Positions 45,747 through 57,718 are shown, counted from the stretch's first letter. The stretch is 64,000 nucleotides of DNA from Malachius bipustulatus (GCA_910589415.1 OU342636.1:39509735-39573734), one strand, 5' to 3'. A program made the numbers and translations. Notes: generated by a model from the sequence alone, not told the origin.

Positions 45747-47054
45747 CAGCGTGCGCCAGAGAAACTTACTTATTTGAAAGGTCAATAAAAATAAAAGTAC
45801 TTCAGTTATTGTTTTAATTCTTTTTTTATTTGAGAATACAATATCCCAATTTTTTTTTTCATACAGTCTTGAAAATGACATCGGTTAAATGGCGACCCCC
45901 ATTGTGCACACACTGATTAAGTCGATTTTTGAAGTTCGTGTCCACATTTTGCAGCATATCAATCGGTATGTTGGCGATGGCGTCGCGAATGTTGTTCTTG
46001 AGGCGGGCTATGGTTCGTGGTCGATTGACATAAACCAGGGATTTCAAATAACCCCATAAAAAAAAATCGCATGGAGCCAAATCTGGAGAGCGTGCCGGCC
46101 ATGGGAGATCGCCTCTGAGAGAGATGAGGCAGTCGGGGAAATGTTGCCGCAACAAATTCATTGAGAATTGTGCTGTGTGTGCTGTGGCCCCATCTTGCTG
46201 AAACCACACGTCCCTAACGTTCATTTCTTCGAGGTTTGGAAGAAAAAATTCCTCGACCATGTTCCTGTAACGAGCTGCATTCACGGTAACTGCGCGTTCG
46301 TTTTCTTCAAAAAAATACGGACCAATTATTCCCATTATTGATATCGCACACCAGACAGTAACTCGTTCACAATGAAGTGGCTTCTGGTGAAGTTCACACA
46401 GATTTTCACCACTCAATAACGCATGTTTTGCTTGTTGACGCAGCCGGAAATGTGAAAGTGAGCCTCGTCACTAAAAAAAACGACCGCGTCTTCAGGCAGG
46501 TTGTCAATGCATTTTGACGGGCAACAAAATCGCGTTCAGTCAATTCTTGCACAACAGCCAATTTATAGGGATGAAATTGAAGGACTTTATGGAGAATTCG
46601 TCGAACAGTGGTGTCAGAAATTCTCAGAGCAGCTGCGTGTTTGCGAGCCGAACGTCGGGCAGACTGAAGAACTGACTGCCTCACTCTTTCGATAGTTTCC
46701 GGAGTTCTGGTAGTCCGTTGATGTCCATTTCTGGGTTTAGCGACACTTCCACACTCCCGAAATGAGTTAACCCACGACAGAATCGAATTGCGGCCAGGAA
46801 CGAGTCTGCGAGGAGGAATTTCAAAGCCAGCACGGAAGGCACGTTGTGTAGCAACAAGTGAGCGACCGTTAGAAAAGAAGCTCTCGACAGCGAATGCGCG
46901 TTGCTTTCTAGACCAGAGCATGATGACAACTGATTAGAGAGATAAACAAACATGGTGACTTCCCCCTTCAGATGAGTCCCCTCTCTCCCTTCTACCCGCC
47001 CAACTCACCACTCGGGAATATTTCCAAATAAGTAAGTTTCTCTGGCGCACCCTG
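45747..47054 (-). mobile_element. Full-length mariner (DD41D, rosa-type), 1308 bp, inactive
   Basis: Inverted ends of about 33 bp: CAGCGTGCGCCAGAGAAACT at left and AGTTTCTCTGGCGCACCCTG at right, flanked by TA (45745-45746 and 47055-47056). It carries a minus-strand transposase broken by frameshifts (see 45859-46921). The insertion site is confirmed by the opposite palindrome arm, which lacks the element. Confidence 0.93.
45859..46921 (-). pseudogene. DD41D mariner transposase, frameshifted
   Basis: The N-terminal part (46921 down to about 46510) starts MLWSRKQRAFAVESFFSNGR and holds two helix-turn-helix-like DNA-binding regions (IERVRQS...DTTVRRILHKV). A middle stretch in a second frame contains the first catalytic block FFSDEAHFHISG near 46450. 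The C-terminal part (46416-45859) contains VWFQQDGATAHTA (second Asp) and RSPDLAPCDFFLWG (third Asp), with 41 residues between the two Asp, the DD41D spacing of rosa-type mariners. At least two indels break the frame: one near 46505 and one missing base in the Tyr-Trp-Ser region near 46415. Cut-and-paste at TA is the family reaction. This copy cannot encode an intact enzyme. Confidence 0.9.
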
Positions 47055-47332
47055 TACTTGATTAAATTTACTGAAAATTTAAAATATTAAACAGTAGTAA
47101 GGACCTCATAAAATACTGCCCCTAAAACATAAATTAGCTTGTTTAGTTTACCAGGGGCGGACTAGGTTGTACATTTTAATGCTTACATTTAAACACCCTG
47201 CATATGATAAGGAGTAAAAAAAAAAACAAATTTGGATACCTTGAACATTAAGCTACAGAAAAAGTACTTTTGTTCCTTGTCGATAAAATTAACCGTTTTC
47301 GAGAAAAAATAAATAAAAGAATTACAGCCAAT

Positions 47333-47536
47333 ATTATAAAGGCTCATTAGGCTAACGGGCAGATTTCTGTGCTCGTTTTTGAAGCTAATATCGACGTCAA
47401 GTGACTTTTATTAACATTTTTATAATTACTTTCATGTCAAGAATAGATAAACTCAAAAAATTTCCACTTAGACTCGATACCTTCTTCAGAAATGGCCACA
47501 AAAATCTGCCCGTTAACTTAAATGAGCCTTTATAAT
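47333..47536. repeat. 204-bp inverted repeat at the palindrome centre
   Basis: ATTATAAAGGCTCATTAGGC ... CGGGCAGATTTCTGTG pairs with CACAAAAATCTGCCCG ... AATGAGCCTTTATAAT. It looks like a small MITE nested in the larger palindrome. Confidence 0.7.
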
Positions 47537-48004
47537 ACCCGCTGTTAATGTTTCATTTCTATTACATGTACTAGACTTACGATTGTTGAACTCACCTATG
47601 AAATGTTTTATTGATTATGAAATAAAACATTAATTATTTTATTTATTTTTTCTCGAAAACGGTTCATTTTATCGCCAAGGAGACCTTTTCTGTAGCTTAA
47701 TGTTCAAGGTAACTAAATTTGTTTTTTTTTAACTCCTTATTTTTTTGTAACCCCTTATACAGGGTGTTAAAAATGAAAGCATTAAAATGTACAACCTAGT
47801 CCGCCCCTGGTAAACTGAACAAGATAATTTATGTTTTAGGGGCAGTATTTTAAGAGGTCCTTACTACTGTTTAATATTTTAAATTTCCATTAAATTTAAT
47901 CAAGTAGGTAGTTTAAAAGTTATTCAAGAAAAATTGATTTCCAGTGGCGTCCTTTAGGAGGCCGTATCTCCGTAGGGGGGCCGCTAGGAAAAAAATTATG
48001 GGAA

Positions 48005-49811
48005 CTTGTCATCTTTTTTTTTTAATGTTCTATCTGATTCCGAGAGATTTCCCACATTTTCCCGGATAGCCTGTATATATTTTTTTCTTTGTAGGTAATT
48101 TTTGGTAGGTCTCAAAAGTGATGGTTAACTAAATAAAAAATTCAATTGTAGGAAGTTATAAAACCAGGATGAATATTTTTGCTATAAATTATAATAAGCC
48201 ATGAATTACAGCAGAAACTCAAACCAAAAAATAATGAAATACAATTAATCTTGTTTTAGAAGCTTATATTTTATAGTAAGAATTAACAATAATTATGATT
48301 CTTATTTATAAGTACAAAATATCAAATGTAAAAAAGGGAACATGCAATATTAACAATAATAAAATAATTAAAATATTAATTATTCTCCTACAATGATATG
48401 TATTTGTCAGGTACCTATTATTTAAACCCTTTACGTTCATTGTGCACAAAGCTTCTTATAAGTAATAAGTAAATAAAAACCTCGATCTGATGGAAATTTT
48501 ATTATCTCATGCATTTCAAGTATGACTCATATTGCTTATATTCTTCTCATTCTTACCTAGAGTGGTGTGAAAAGGGTGCCAAATCAAAGAGAAAATAATT
48601 AAACAATGCGACTAATTTTCAGAATCCAATTTGAATATTTACTATTAGTCCAGGAGTGGAACGATCGAGACAAAAAAATCAGTTTTTATTTCATTTTATT
48701 TTAAAGTGGGAGAAGTTTTGAATCTCATTTCTAAAAACCAAAATATTGGGTCATATCTCTCCATAACTTGTCCATAGACTAATTTTTTTGATCAAAATTT
48801 CATGGAAATTGAATATTGCTAATAAAGGGTAAGTAACCAAAAAAATTAAATATAATTTTTTTCATAATTTTAGTTTGAGCAATCGGCCTTTAACATTTAG
48901 CCAAGCTTACGGTAAACTAAGCTTCAATTAGGTATAGCCACTTTTAAAATGAAAATTTATCATTTAGTGATCCTGGAGTAATTTATAAATTTCTTTCAAT
49001 TATCAAAAACAAATACATAGTACCCATAAAATTATATTGAACAAAATAAATGGTATAGACTCTGCCACGTTATTCTTTTTTTTGATGAATGTTTTTTTGT
49101 TTGGCTTGTTCTTCTTTCAACTCATAGCTGAAATCTTGCAAAATCACACTTTTTTAATATACATGTGTCAAAATGTTCAACATTCTTACTATTGATAAAC
49201 ACTTACACTTTTCTCCTGTTCTTGTTTAGTAGGACATAAAAGAAAATTACCGCATTTTCCAATCATCTTGTCTCCTGGTATTAAGATTGATGTATTTTTG
49301 TATCTCAGCGGCACCCTTTTATAAAACTAATTATTAAGAGATGCATTGAAATAATAAAAGTTCCATTATAAATTAAATGAGATAACACAACCATCTTTAC
49401 TATTGCTACTTATAATAATTTTTCAACAATCTCTCAGCAAAATATTAATTATAATAAAATATTTAACTTATTTCAAATAAATTCAACTTATCAAAAATTC
49501 TGTGTAAATGAGATCATTACACTTCACAATCTTATTTCTAAAATAATACAAGAATGTATACAAAAGTTACTAAAACGTAATACATTTCAAAAGCTACTAA
49601 AATACATAGTAACGTTTTAAATCTGTATTCTGTAAATTATTATTCGAGCTGTTCATACAAAATCTGATTTGGTTGTGATGAGTAACTATGTACCTATGTA
49701 TTTCTTTTTTATAACATAAAAAGTTTGTTTGAGTTCTAGCAGGGCTCGCATAGACAATAAATAAAAATAGTTCGTTGTGAACATTCGGGATAAGTATCAA
49801 CTGATCTTTAG
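48005..49811. other. Intergenic, AT-rich, nothing recognised
   Basis: No accepted ORF. Unstructured AT-rich sequence. Confidence 0.45.
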
Positions 49812-49946
49812 CTAGAGGTAGGCAATCACGACTGTTGATATGACATGCAGATGAGCTCTAATAAGAGCGAAATGGCCATCCATGTCTTCAACGGTGTTTT
49901 TGTCTGCTTTTGGCTTGAGATAAGTATTATCTATGAGCCCTAGAAC
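49812..49946 (-). CDS. Candidate terminal exon, minus strand, unrecognised
   Basis: On the minus strand an acceptor-like TTTCACCGTTATGCAG is followed, in phase 0, by 44 codons (VLGLIDNTYLKPKADKNTVE, then DMDGHFALIRAHLHVISTVV) and a TAG at 49812. The reading looks protein-like, with a charged segment then a hydrophobic C-terminus, but I recognise no family and found no partner exon. It could be a relic or chance. Confidence 0.22.
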   Translation of the reverse strand, partial: VLGLIDNTYLKPKADKNTVEDMDGHFALIRAHLHVISTVVIAYL

Positions 49947-50015
49947 CTGCATAACGGTGAAACAACTCGAACACTTTTTGAAAAAATATCGAGCAAACAA
50001 GAGGTATAATAACAT

Positions 50016-52879
50016 CAGTTACCTACATAAATTAAACATAGTTTGAAAACAATTAGGTATTGTTACAGGATGCAAATGACTGAGGGTGAAACTTTTTTGG
50101 GGGTGATTCCTTGTTGTAAATTAAGGAAACAACCCATTCAAGACAACTTTTTTTCTCAAAATCAAACTACTCGAAGGTGCTGTATGCTGTTTGAGAGAAG
50201 ACACTCAGTGGAGAATTTGTTCATTTTCTCCTACGGCTTTAAAGAGTTGAAAAATCCACCCCAAGAATTTATTTAGCGCACCAATTTTTTTCTTAGAGCT
50301 GTATCGCCATTTTAAAATTAATTTTTGAATAGCTTGATTCATTCTAACCAAAATATGAGTTCTTGTAATTTTTTGCGAATTTAATTACTTATCAAGGAAA
50401 AAATATTAATTTGAATTATTATACATACTTGTAGCATGATTTGCGAACTGAAATCATGATTGATTCCGGACTGTTTTGCTGTGGTCCGTATGGGAATTTT
50501 TTCCAAACGTTTCGTCTACAACTGCAGTAGACTTCATCCGCCGTTACGTTACGACAAATCTCCATGGACCACGGCAAACAGCCCGAAATCAATACTGAAT
50601 TCTGTTATTTTTTTGTAATGAAATTGTTAAAAATAATCCCATGTAGGTAAGACCGAACTAATACAGGGAAATTCTTTTCAAAGTCCCCCCCCCCACTCCT
50701 CCCAGCTCTTCTATTCTCCTTCGAGGTAAAACTTAATGACATTTATAATATATTATTTTTCCCTATTTTTTAAGACAAAACTACATTATTCATTTTAAAT
50801 TTGTACACATATTGCGAATATTCATTACCTACTATAAAGTAGTTTTTTTTTATACCAGTCTAAAACAATAATTTGACTTTTTTTTCAAGTAGGTATCCAA
50901 AAAAAAAGGAATAATATTTTCAGTTTTTTTTCAGTATACCTAGTGACATTTTCATAACTTTGAAATTTTTTATCTATTAGTAGTTATCAAATGTATCTGA
51001 CCTGGAGCGGGCGGTAGCTCGGCGGGTTACAGTGAAGATAATATTAAGCTGGATTATGGCTATATGTCCCTTAATTTTAAGAAAATATTGTTTCGGGAGT
51101 GGATAGAGACCCGTTAAAGGGGCATTTTAAAATGATATTCATAATGTACAGTGTCCCAAAAATATATGAAACATATCAAAGTCATGTATTTTTTAATGGA
51201 ATATTGGAGATTGTCTTAGTGAAAAAAATAAGATCGGGTTTTACATTTGGTGTTTAAAATGAGTAGTCTTTGAATTACAAACAATAAGTGAAAATCGAAA
51301 TTTTTTAAGTTCAAAAAAGTGCACAACGAAGACGGCCCAAGATAGAGGAAAAGCTTACAATGGCTCTATGTTAACTTTTTATGTACCTACTATCCCGTGA
51401 TGTAAATGAAATATTTATACAGGGTGATAAAAAATCTGAGATATCTCGTCGCGTCTCTAAAAAATAAATAAAAAGAGTAGAAAAGTTTCTGTATCATGGA
51501 ATAGAACAAGAAAAGTTCTATTCCTTCATCTTGAGTCATTTTCATTGTAAACTTTGATGATTTTGAAAAATTTTTAAAAATTTAACAAAAACTACTCAAT
51601 CCAAACTCCAACTGTAAAAATCAATCATTTTTTTTCTCTCAGACAATCAAAAATTTCATTAAGATAAGAGAATTTCATAAAAAAACACAACTTGGATATG
51701 TTTCATATTTTTTTTTTTAAATCTAATCACTCCAAAAACAAATTTCTACTTTAAATCATTGAATATAGTCATAATCTTTCGTGACAGTATACAGAGTGTG
51801 TATAACTCTGTATAAGTAAACTTGTCTCTGGGTAGAATGAGTTAGTTCTCGAAGCCCAAAATTATTGGAGTGGAGCAATTTTGTCTTATCTACATAGTTA
51901 AGACCGATGTTGCCTCCTTTCTAAGAAAAAAATATATATCTGACCCTTATATAAATTTACATGCACGCCTATGCCTTCGGTGGAAAACAAAACTGTAAAC
52001 AAAGCTCCCTTGCCTCACCTAGCCTGTATGATGTTGGAGACAAAACAGGCAATGCATTTAGAATACAGGTGCTCGGTCTATCCTTGTTTTCTTAGTCTAT
52101 GGTTTAATTAATCTCAATTCATTCAATTAAATTAGATTCAATCTGATTAAGATATCAAAAATTATAAAAATATTTTACAATCCATGTCTCCATTGTAATA
52201 AAAAAATTACGATTTTTCCATCAGTTTTTTTAATGGAAAACTTAAAATTTATCAAGGAATGTTCACATAAATTTTCTGTACTGATCATTGAAACACCCTG
52301 TATTCATGCTAGTGTTTTCTTTTCACCACACTTATTGAGGTAGTTTTTTTTTCTAGAGGGAAATGCTGGTGGAATATTGAAACAAAATCTCTATCAAAAT
52401 AAGGGATAAAGTGGTAAAACTTTGCGAAAAAAATATAAAAGTTAAATAATAATTCCTTTTGGGCAATGTGGAACTATACGAATTTGATGTGTGCGTGCCT
52501 ATGGCACACATTTCAATGCTCTACACCTATATTTTCAAATAATTTTTTTTAGCAGATTATAATTTTGTCAATCTTGATTTCTGATTCCTTTATTGTCATG
52601 ACTCATCATGAGTCATGACACAATAAAGGATATATCACTCCTCAGTCAAATGCATCCTCACTTTTTCAGTTCACACAATCATATTATTTCAGCATAGGTC
52701 TCTCAAGGAGCATTAACTAAGAGAGGGATTATTGTAAATGGATAAACTGGCAACAGTAACAGGGGTACTAGCTACCCCTGGCATTCATTGTTACGATGGA
52801 TAAATTACTATAAAGAACAATTATATGAAACTTAACTTTTAATAAATGAAAAGCTAAAATCAATCGTAAGTAAAATGTT
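50016..52879. other. Intergenic, with partial repeats
   Basis: 50458-50600 is an imperfect inverted repeat around GTTTCGTCTACAACTGCAGT. CAGGGTG-type ends recur at 51148, 51415 and 52298 without complete elements. The 42-bp palindrome is at 52588-52629. No gene seen. Confidence 0.45.
52588..52629. repeat. 42-bp near-perfect palindrome
   Basis: CCTTTATTGTCATGACTCAT followed at once by CATGAGTCATGACACAATAA and AGG. Only one CA is unpaired and there is no loop. Contains the bZIP-like site TGACTCA/TGAGTCA on both strands. Confidence 0.8.
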
Positions 52880-53170
52880 ACGCGTCAAAAGCCCGAAATT
52901 ATAATTTAATTCAGGTTTTTATTGAATCAAAAGTCCAGCAGAAAAAGAACGGTCAAAACGGTTGCAGAGCTGAAGATGGAAGGCTGAAGAATATGGAAAT
53001 CAATCTTAAGAAGAGCAGGGTGCAGTTTATATAATAATAACATTCTAACTAATCTTATTAGCCGGCAACCTTACCAGGTTGGATTGGCCTATTTTATTGT
53101 TGCCAATTTTCTACTATACAGATTAACTCCTCTCTGGTTAATTCTCTTTGCTCTCTATATGCTATTGGCA
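52880..53170 (-). mobile_element. LTR-like segment, minus strand
   Basis: On the minus strand a TATATAAACTG box (about 53028) precedes a CAATAAAAACC poly(A)-like signal (about 52920) and a terminal ACGCGTAACA (52880), the same layout as 16474-17000. Boundaries uncertain and no second LTR seen. Confidence 0.3.
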
Positions 53171-53174
53171 AATA

Positions 53175-53441
53175 AGCAAATACGCTAAAATATTAACACC
53201 AGACACTTTTGTCAGACATAAAAACGAGCGACAATTTTTACAGCGTCCTCAAATGCAGGACTACTCCCATCTAATTATTTAAAGAGCTTTTCTATTCAGC
53301 GTTTTTCACCAAATATAACTTTTAGTGTCACCAAGTCAAGCTTGGCGGCGCTGCTAAAGTTATTGTCGCACCTCAACGCAATACATTATTAGGTATAAAT
53401 GTATAGAAGTGCCCGTATTAGTATTTTAGCGTATTTGCCAT
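53175..53441. mobile_element. Small MITE, about 267 bp
   Basis: GCAAATACGCTAAAATATTA at left pairs with AGTATTTTAGCGTATTTGC at right. Inside lies GGCGGCGCTGC, richer in GC than the flanks. No ORF. Confidence 0.6.
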
Positions 53442-54054
53442 AATCCAAACTTATTCATTAGGTAAACGATTTGAGAGTTTTACTTCACAAAATTATTTTT
53501 TACAAAACTTAATTTTTTTTTTCAAATTATTGAATTAAGTCACTTTTCATTAAGTTGATGCTAAAAAACAGCTACTGCTATTTTAATGGTCATCATTAAC
53601 TCTACTTAAACTAGAGGGGTACTTACACTAAACAAATTTATAATTATTATAAAAAACTTGAACACAAAATTATATGGCACCAAAACCAAAAACACAGCCC
53701 CATTATTATTTATCTTTATTTGGGTAAATCTTAAATGGCGGACTTCACATAAGTACCGATCACACGTTGAAGAGAGCCACTCACTAGTGGAGCCCTGGAA
53801 AAATAGTAAAAAGTCCATCTACCTTATAATTTGATAGGGATATAATAAAAAAAAGTTCTTGGTACATTTAGTATTTGAGTATTTGACAAAAATGTGATGT
53901 GTAACTGATGGGGTAATAAGTACAGGGTGATTTATTAGTGTGTACATGTTAAAACTTAATTACACCAATGCCGGTAATGATACTAAAATGAGCCAAATGG
54001 TTTTAAATGGGGGACCAATAAAGTACAGTTTGTAAAATTATTTTCAGTCGTATA
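53442..54054. other. Intergenic, nothing recognised
   Basis: AT-rich. A GTACAGGGTGATTTATTAG motif near 53920 is an isolated end of the CAGGGTG family. Confidence 0.45.
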
Positions 54055-54824
54055 CAGGGTGTATCTAAATAACACCGAAAAAATTTAGGGGAGGATTCTG
54101 TGATAAAAAATAAACAAAAAAATTCCTATTAACGTATGTCTGGATATGCACCCTTTTTGGGATACAGGGTGTCAAAAAAAGATTGTTTTTCGAGTTTTTT
54201 GAAGATGTCTCGGGAACCGTTATAAGACACAGAATTCAGCTTTTGTACAGACCTTATCATATTGATATTAGCAACTATTTTAGTGCTAACTACCTTTCTT
54301 AAGTATGCCAGTGCCGGAGATTTTTAGGGTTGGGGGATTTTTTTGCCCCTACTATCTACGACACTGGGCAAATTGATATTTTAAAAGCACACTTTTAACC
54401 GTCAATGTTTTCTACACAAAAAGATACTCTTGGTTATAACTGCTAACGTGAGCCATTTTCGAAAAAAACGGGCTTTTACGATGAAAAACTCGCTTTGAAT
54501 GTTTCAAGACAAGTGTCGAAGAATTAAGGGCAAAAAACTTCGTTCATTTCTGAGATCTCCGCTATTATAATGACACATGAAAAAAACTCAGTATTAAGAA
54601 AGTAGCTATATATCAATGATATGACATTTACAAAAGGTGCATGAGTTTCATATCTCAAACGGTTCCCCAAATATCTTCAAAAAACTGGTAAAATAATCTT
54701 TTTTTGACACCCTGTATCTCAAAAAGGGTGCATTTCTAGACACACGTTTATTTGAAATTTTTTGTTTATTTTTGACCAAAGAATCAGCTCTTAAATTTTT
54801 TCGGTGTTATTTAGATACACCCTG
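54055..54824. mobile_element. TA-flanked fold-back MITE, 770 bp
   Basis: Ends CAGGGTGTATCTAAATAACA and TGTTATTTAGATACACCCTG flanked by TATA on both sides. Second-level ends CAGGGTGTCAAAAAAAGA / TCTTTTTTTGACACCCTG lie inside, and the arms pair to near the centre (AACCGTTATAAGAC side versus CTCAAACGGTT side). Confidence 0.85.
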
Positions 54825-54926
54825 TATAGAGGATTAATATAGCTGTACGACATTCCTACAACATACAACTTTCTTATTTCAAATATTGTATGCTCTGTAA
54901 ACTATTTTTTTAGATTTTCTGAGAAA

Positions 54927-55202
54927 ATTGAATGAGAATGGTTTCCACAGTTGAATTTTTTAACTGTAATTTTTCATTTTCAAAGCAGCTATCTTAATTT
55001 TTGACGCGGTTTCCTATCATGTAGCTGAAATTTATATACAGGGTGATGCAAATTATCAGTTTTTTCATCAACCTGTACAACAATTTCAGCTAAATGATAG
55101 GATAACACACATCACATGTTTAGATAAGGTCATGTAGGTAAGCCGTTTTTCGAAATTTTGAGCATTTTGCAATGGAAACCGTGGAAACCATTCTCATTCA
55201 AT
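54927..55202. repeat. 276-bp inverted repeat centred on a 40-bp CAGGGTG hairpin
   Basis: Outer arms TTGAATGAGAATGGTTTCCA / TGGAAACCATTCTCATTCAA. The centre TACAGGGTGATGCAAATTAT...TTTTTCATCAACCTGTA is itself a small palindrome, flanked by CTATCATGTAGCTGAAAT / ATTTCAGCTAAATGATAG. Confidence 0.75.
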
Positions 55203-55903
55203 AGTTTTTTTATAAATTATGAAAATCTTATTTAAATTAACAAAGTTAATTGTATAGCGTACAGCGATATATTGGGCCACCTGTATAAATGAATATAATT
55301 TTATAATAATAATATAATTATACGATAAACTTAATGTTTATGCAGTTATGCACTATATCCTATGATTTAGATGAAATTTTTATACAGGGTGATGAAAAAT
55401 TTGATCATTTTCATCAACTTACCCTGTATAAACATTTCATCCTCACAACAGGATGCCGCTTGAAAACTTAAGAAATGGACATGTACTCTTTGGCTATAAG
55501 CTAAAAGAGAATGAAAAATTATTTGTGATGTATCACTTGATGAAGCATCTTCCGTAAAAATGAATCGATTTCCATGCACAAAGCGTTTCACGTTAAAATA
55601 AGTATAACAAGGCAAGGGGTGCCATGTTAAATTCCAAAGTAGCAAAGTAGGGGTGGTTGGGGGTGAGAAACAAAACTTTGAATCATGTCAAAAGTTATTA
55701 GGGCGGAAAGTGATTTAAATTTTCGCGGTTAATTTTTAAATGAAACTGAATTGTTTAATAAATAAAACACCACGAGTCCGCAGGACGAGTGTCTAGGAAC
55801 CAGCAGGGCTTCACAGTAATGGTTCCCAAAAAGCTGCGATACCATAGGTATGGAGTCCGTCATTTAATACTTATCCTGTTTTTATACTATCGTTAGTTAA
55901 GCA
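55203..55903. other. Intergenic flank of the minus-strand exon
   Basis: Holds the 73-bp hairpin at 55371-55443. TTTAAT at 55863-55868 (ATTAAA on the minus strand) could be the poly(A) signal of the exon at 55904. The minus ORF at 55367-55645 is not accepted. Confidence 0.4.
55371..55443. repeat. 73-bp CAGGGTG hairpin
   Basis: GATGAAATTTTTATACAGGG and CCCTGTATAAACATTTCATC are complementary around GATGAAAAATTTGATCATTT. Closely similar in design to the core at 55037-55078. Confidence 0.75.
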
Positions 55904-56400
55904 TTACACCTTATCATAAAGGCACCTACTTATGTCAGGTATATCTAATAAATTATAATCGGGTTTAGAGAGCAAATATTGAACATACTCCTCTCTTTCT
56001 TTCCTCAAATCGCCCCGGTTGTATCTATTTAAGAATGTCAAGAAAGAAATCACTGGCTGTTCATTGTAGATACTACGCCTTGTTATGAATGCATAGTAAG
56101 AAGCAAAGTCTTCAGGCACATATTTTATCACTAAATGTAACTCACGGAGAAACTCATTCGGGTCCGAGAAACGCAAATCTTGGTAGAAACAGTCACCATC
56201 TTCAAGGCTGATTCGCTGCTTGCTGAATAGCTTCAAGCTGCTGTTTAACATGTTCCAGTTGGCGACTCTGTACAACACATTTTTGTAACATATCAAATCA
56301 TCGGTGGGAATCCTCTTCAAGGCTTCTTCGCGCGTAATCTCCCGCTTTGGAGGGTTGCACTGTTTCGATGCATTTCCATTTCCGTGGATAGTGTTTTTGC
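55904..56400 (-). CDS. Unidentified terminal coding exon, minus strand
   Basis: On the minus strand an acceptor CTGTATATTTCAG (AG at 56401-56402) is followed by 2 bases of a split codon and 164 codons to a stop at 55904-55906. It starts KNTIHGNGNASKQCNPPKRE and contains REITREEALKRIPTDDLI, CYKNVLYRVANWNMLN, LEDGDCFYQDLRFSDPNEFL, and the end LLDIPDISRCLYDKV. Codon use is balanced and GC is above the flanks, unlike the random ORFs. The composition suggests a soluble, mostly helical protein with several Tyr, Leu and acidic residues. I do not recognise the family. No other exon of it is visible in the window, so its 5' part may lie beyond 64000 or it may be an isolated relic. Confidence 0.55.
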
Positions 56401-56787
56401 CTGAAATATACAGAGTGTAAACGTATTGTATGTATAACTTTATAAATCCAGAAAATTGAGCGTTTGATCAAGGAGGAGCCATCAAAATAAATTTAGAAGA
56501 AATACTACGTCCAAGATAAGGAGGGCTACTATGGGGATCTTAGAAACGGTCGGAGGTACAATAAATACATGGTCAAATTATAAGAAAGTTGCCTAATTAC
56601 CATATCATATGCGGAATAACCCCCATATATCGATCCTGCGCAGTTTTTTACTCGAGTTTACCTTTTTATTTTCTTTTCACAATTGAAAATTGCATTTTAG
56701 TTTTTTGGTTATAAAAGGAAAAATTAACAAAAACGAAAAAATAACAATTTTTCAAAAATTCATAACGTCGTCATTTTTTGAGTTTAG

Positions 56788-57718
56788 TGCAGGCTCTTTG
56801 CGAGATAGTCGATATTGATAGGTACTTCCTGTGTTTAAGAAGTCTCGTGACGCTGTCAGATAATTAGTTTTCGTGTAATTGCAATCAGAAGTTCTTCATA
56901 CCTAATTTTGTAGCGAGACACTGGATGCTCTGAAGGTCGTCCGATTCGAATTTATCAAAAGGGTCTGGAAAGTAGAAGAGTTCAGCTATAAAATGCTAAT
57001 AATCGTTTTCCATTTAAATGCTGAAAAATATCTGCCCCCACTCCACGACCACTCTCGCACGCTCAGCCGTTTTCGCTAATGTTTGCCCACAATTTTTACC
57101 TATTTTTCAGCCTTTAAATGGAAAACGAAGTCTGAGGTTTTATAGCTGAACACTTCTACTTTCCAAATCCGTTTGATAAATTCGAATCGAACGACCTCCA
57201 GAGCATCCAGCCTCGCTGTAAAATTATGGTAAGTTAGGTATGAAGAACTTCTGATTGCAATTACGCGAAAACTAATTATTATCCGACAGCGTCTGGGTTT
57301 CATTATGTGAAACCCATGATAGTTCGATTTATTTTGTTTCATTTACGTGGTTTTCATAGTAACCGTCCAGTTTGTCTCTATCCAACACTACATCCCGCAT
57401 AAATAAGTATACGTCAACATTGGTTTTGAATGAGAATTAAGTGAACAGCACAAAGGACAGAAGTGTCATTACGTGAATAAATTTTCTGTAGTTGTCAGTG
57501 ATGGCTCTCAAACTGACGTAAGCGGTTCAATTCATTGTTTGAATGAATTTCAATAATGAACTTCAATAATTTACGCTCGTTCACAACTTAACATTTAACT
57601 GTTTGACATTTTCTGGTGAATTTAAAAATATTAATTCGGACGGTTAGTGTGACGTCAGATCTGACTTTTTAAACTTAATTGTACCATATCGATATCGACT
57701 ATCTCGCAAAAAGCATGG
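56788..57718. repeat. 931-bp inverted repeat
   Basis: GCAGGCTCTTTGCGAGATAG at left pairs with CTATCTCGCAAAAAGCATGG at right. Further in, GTGTAATTGCAATCAGAAGT pairs with ACTTCTGATTGCAATTACGC, and AAAGTAGAAGAGTTCAGC with GCTGAACACTTCTACTTT. The right arm carries an extra 350 bp (about 57310-57670). The 80-codon minus ORF at 57100-57342 lies in it. Confidence 0.75.

Larger units (their letters stand above)
45650..48004. repeat. Long palindrome (about 1.05 kb without its insert) interrupted by mariner
   Basis: The left arm begins TTCCCATAATTTTTTTCCTA and contains CCTAAAGGACGCCACTGGAA. The right arm ends with the complements (TTCCAGTGGCGTCCTTTAGG, ...AATTATGGGAA). After removal of 45747-47054 the left arm continues CTTGATTAAATTTA..., matching the right arm throughout (ACTGCCCCTAAAACATAAAT / ATTTATGTTTTAGGGGCAGT; CCAGGGGCGGACTAGGTTGT / ACAACCTAGTCCGCCCCTGG). 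A smaller inverted repeat (47333-47536) sits in the centre. Confidence 0.85.

Noticed and set aside
46501..46695. Plus-strand ORF inside the mariner
   Set aside because: Antisense to the transposase N-terminal region.
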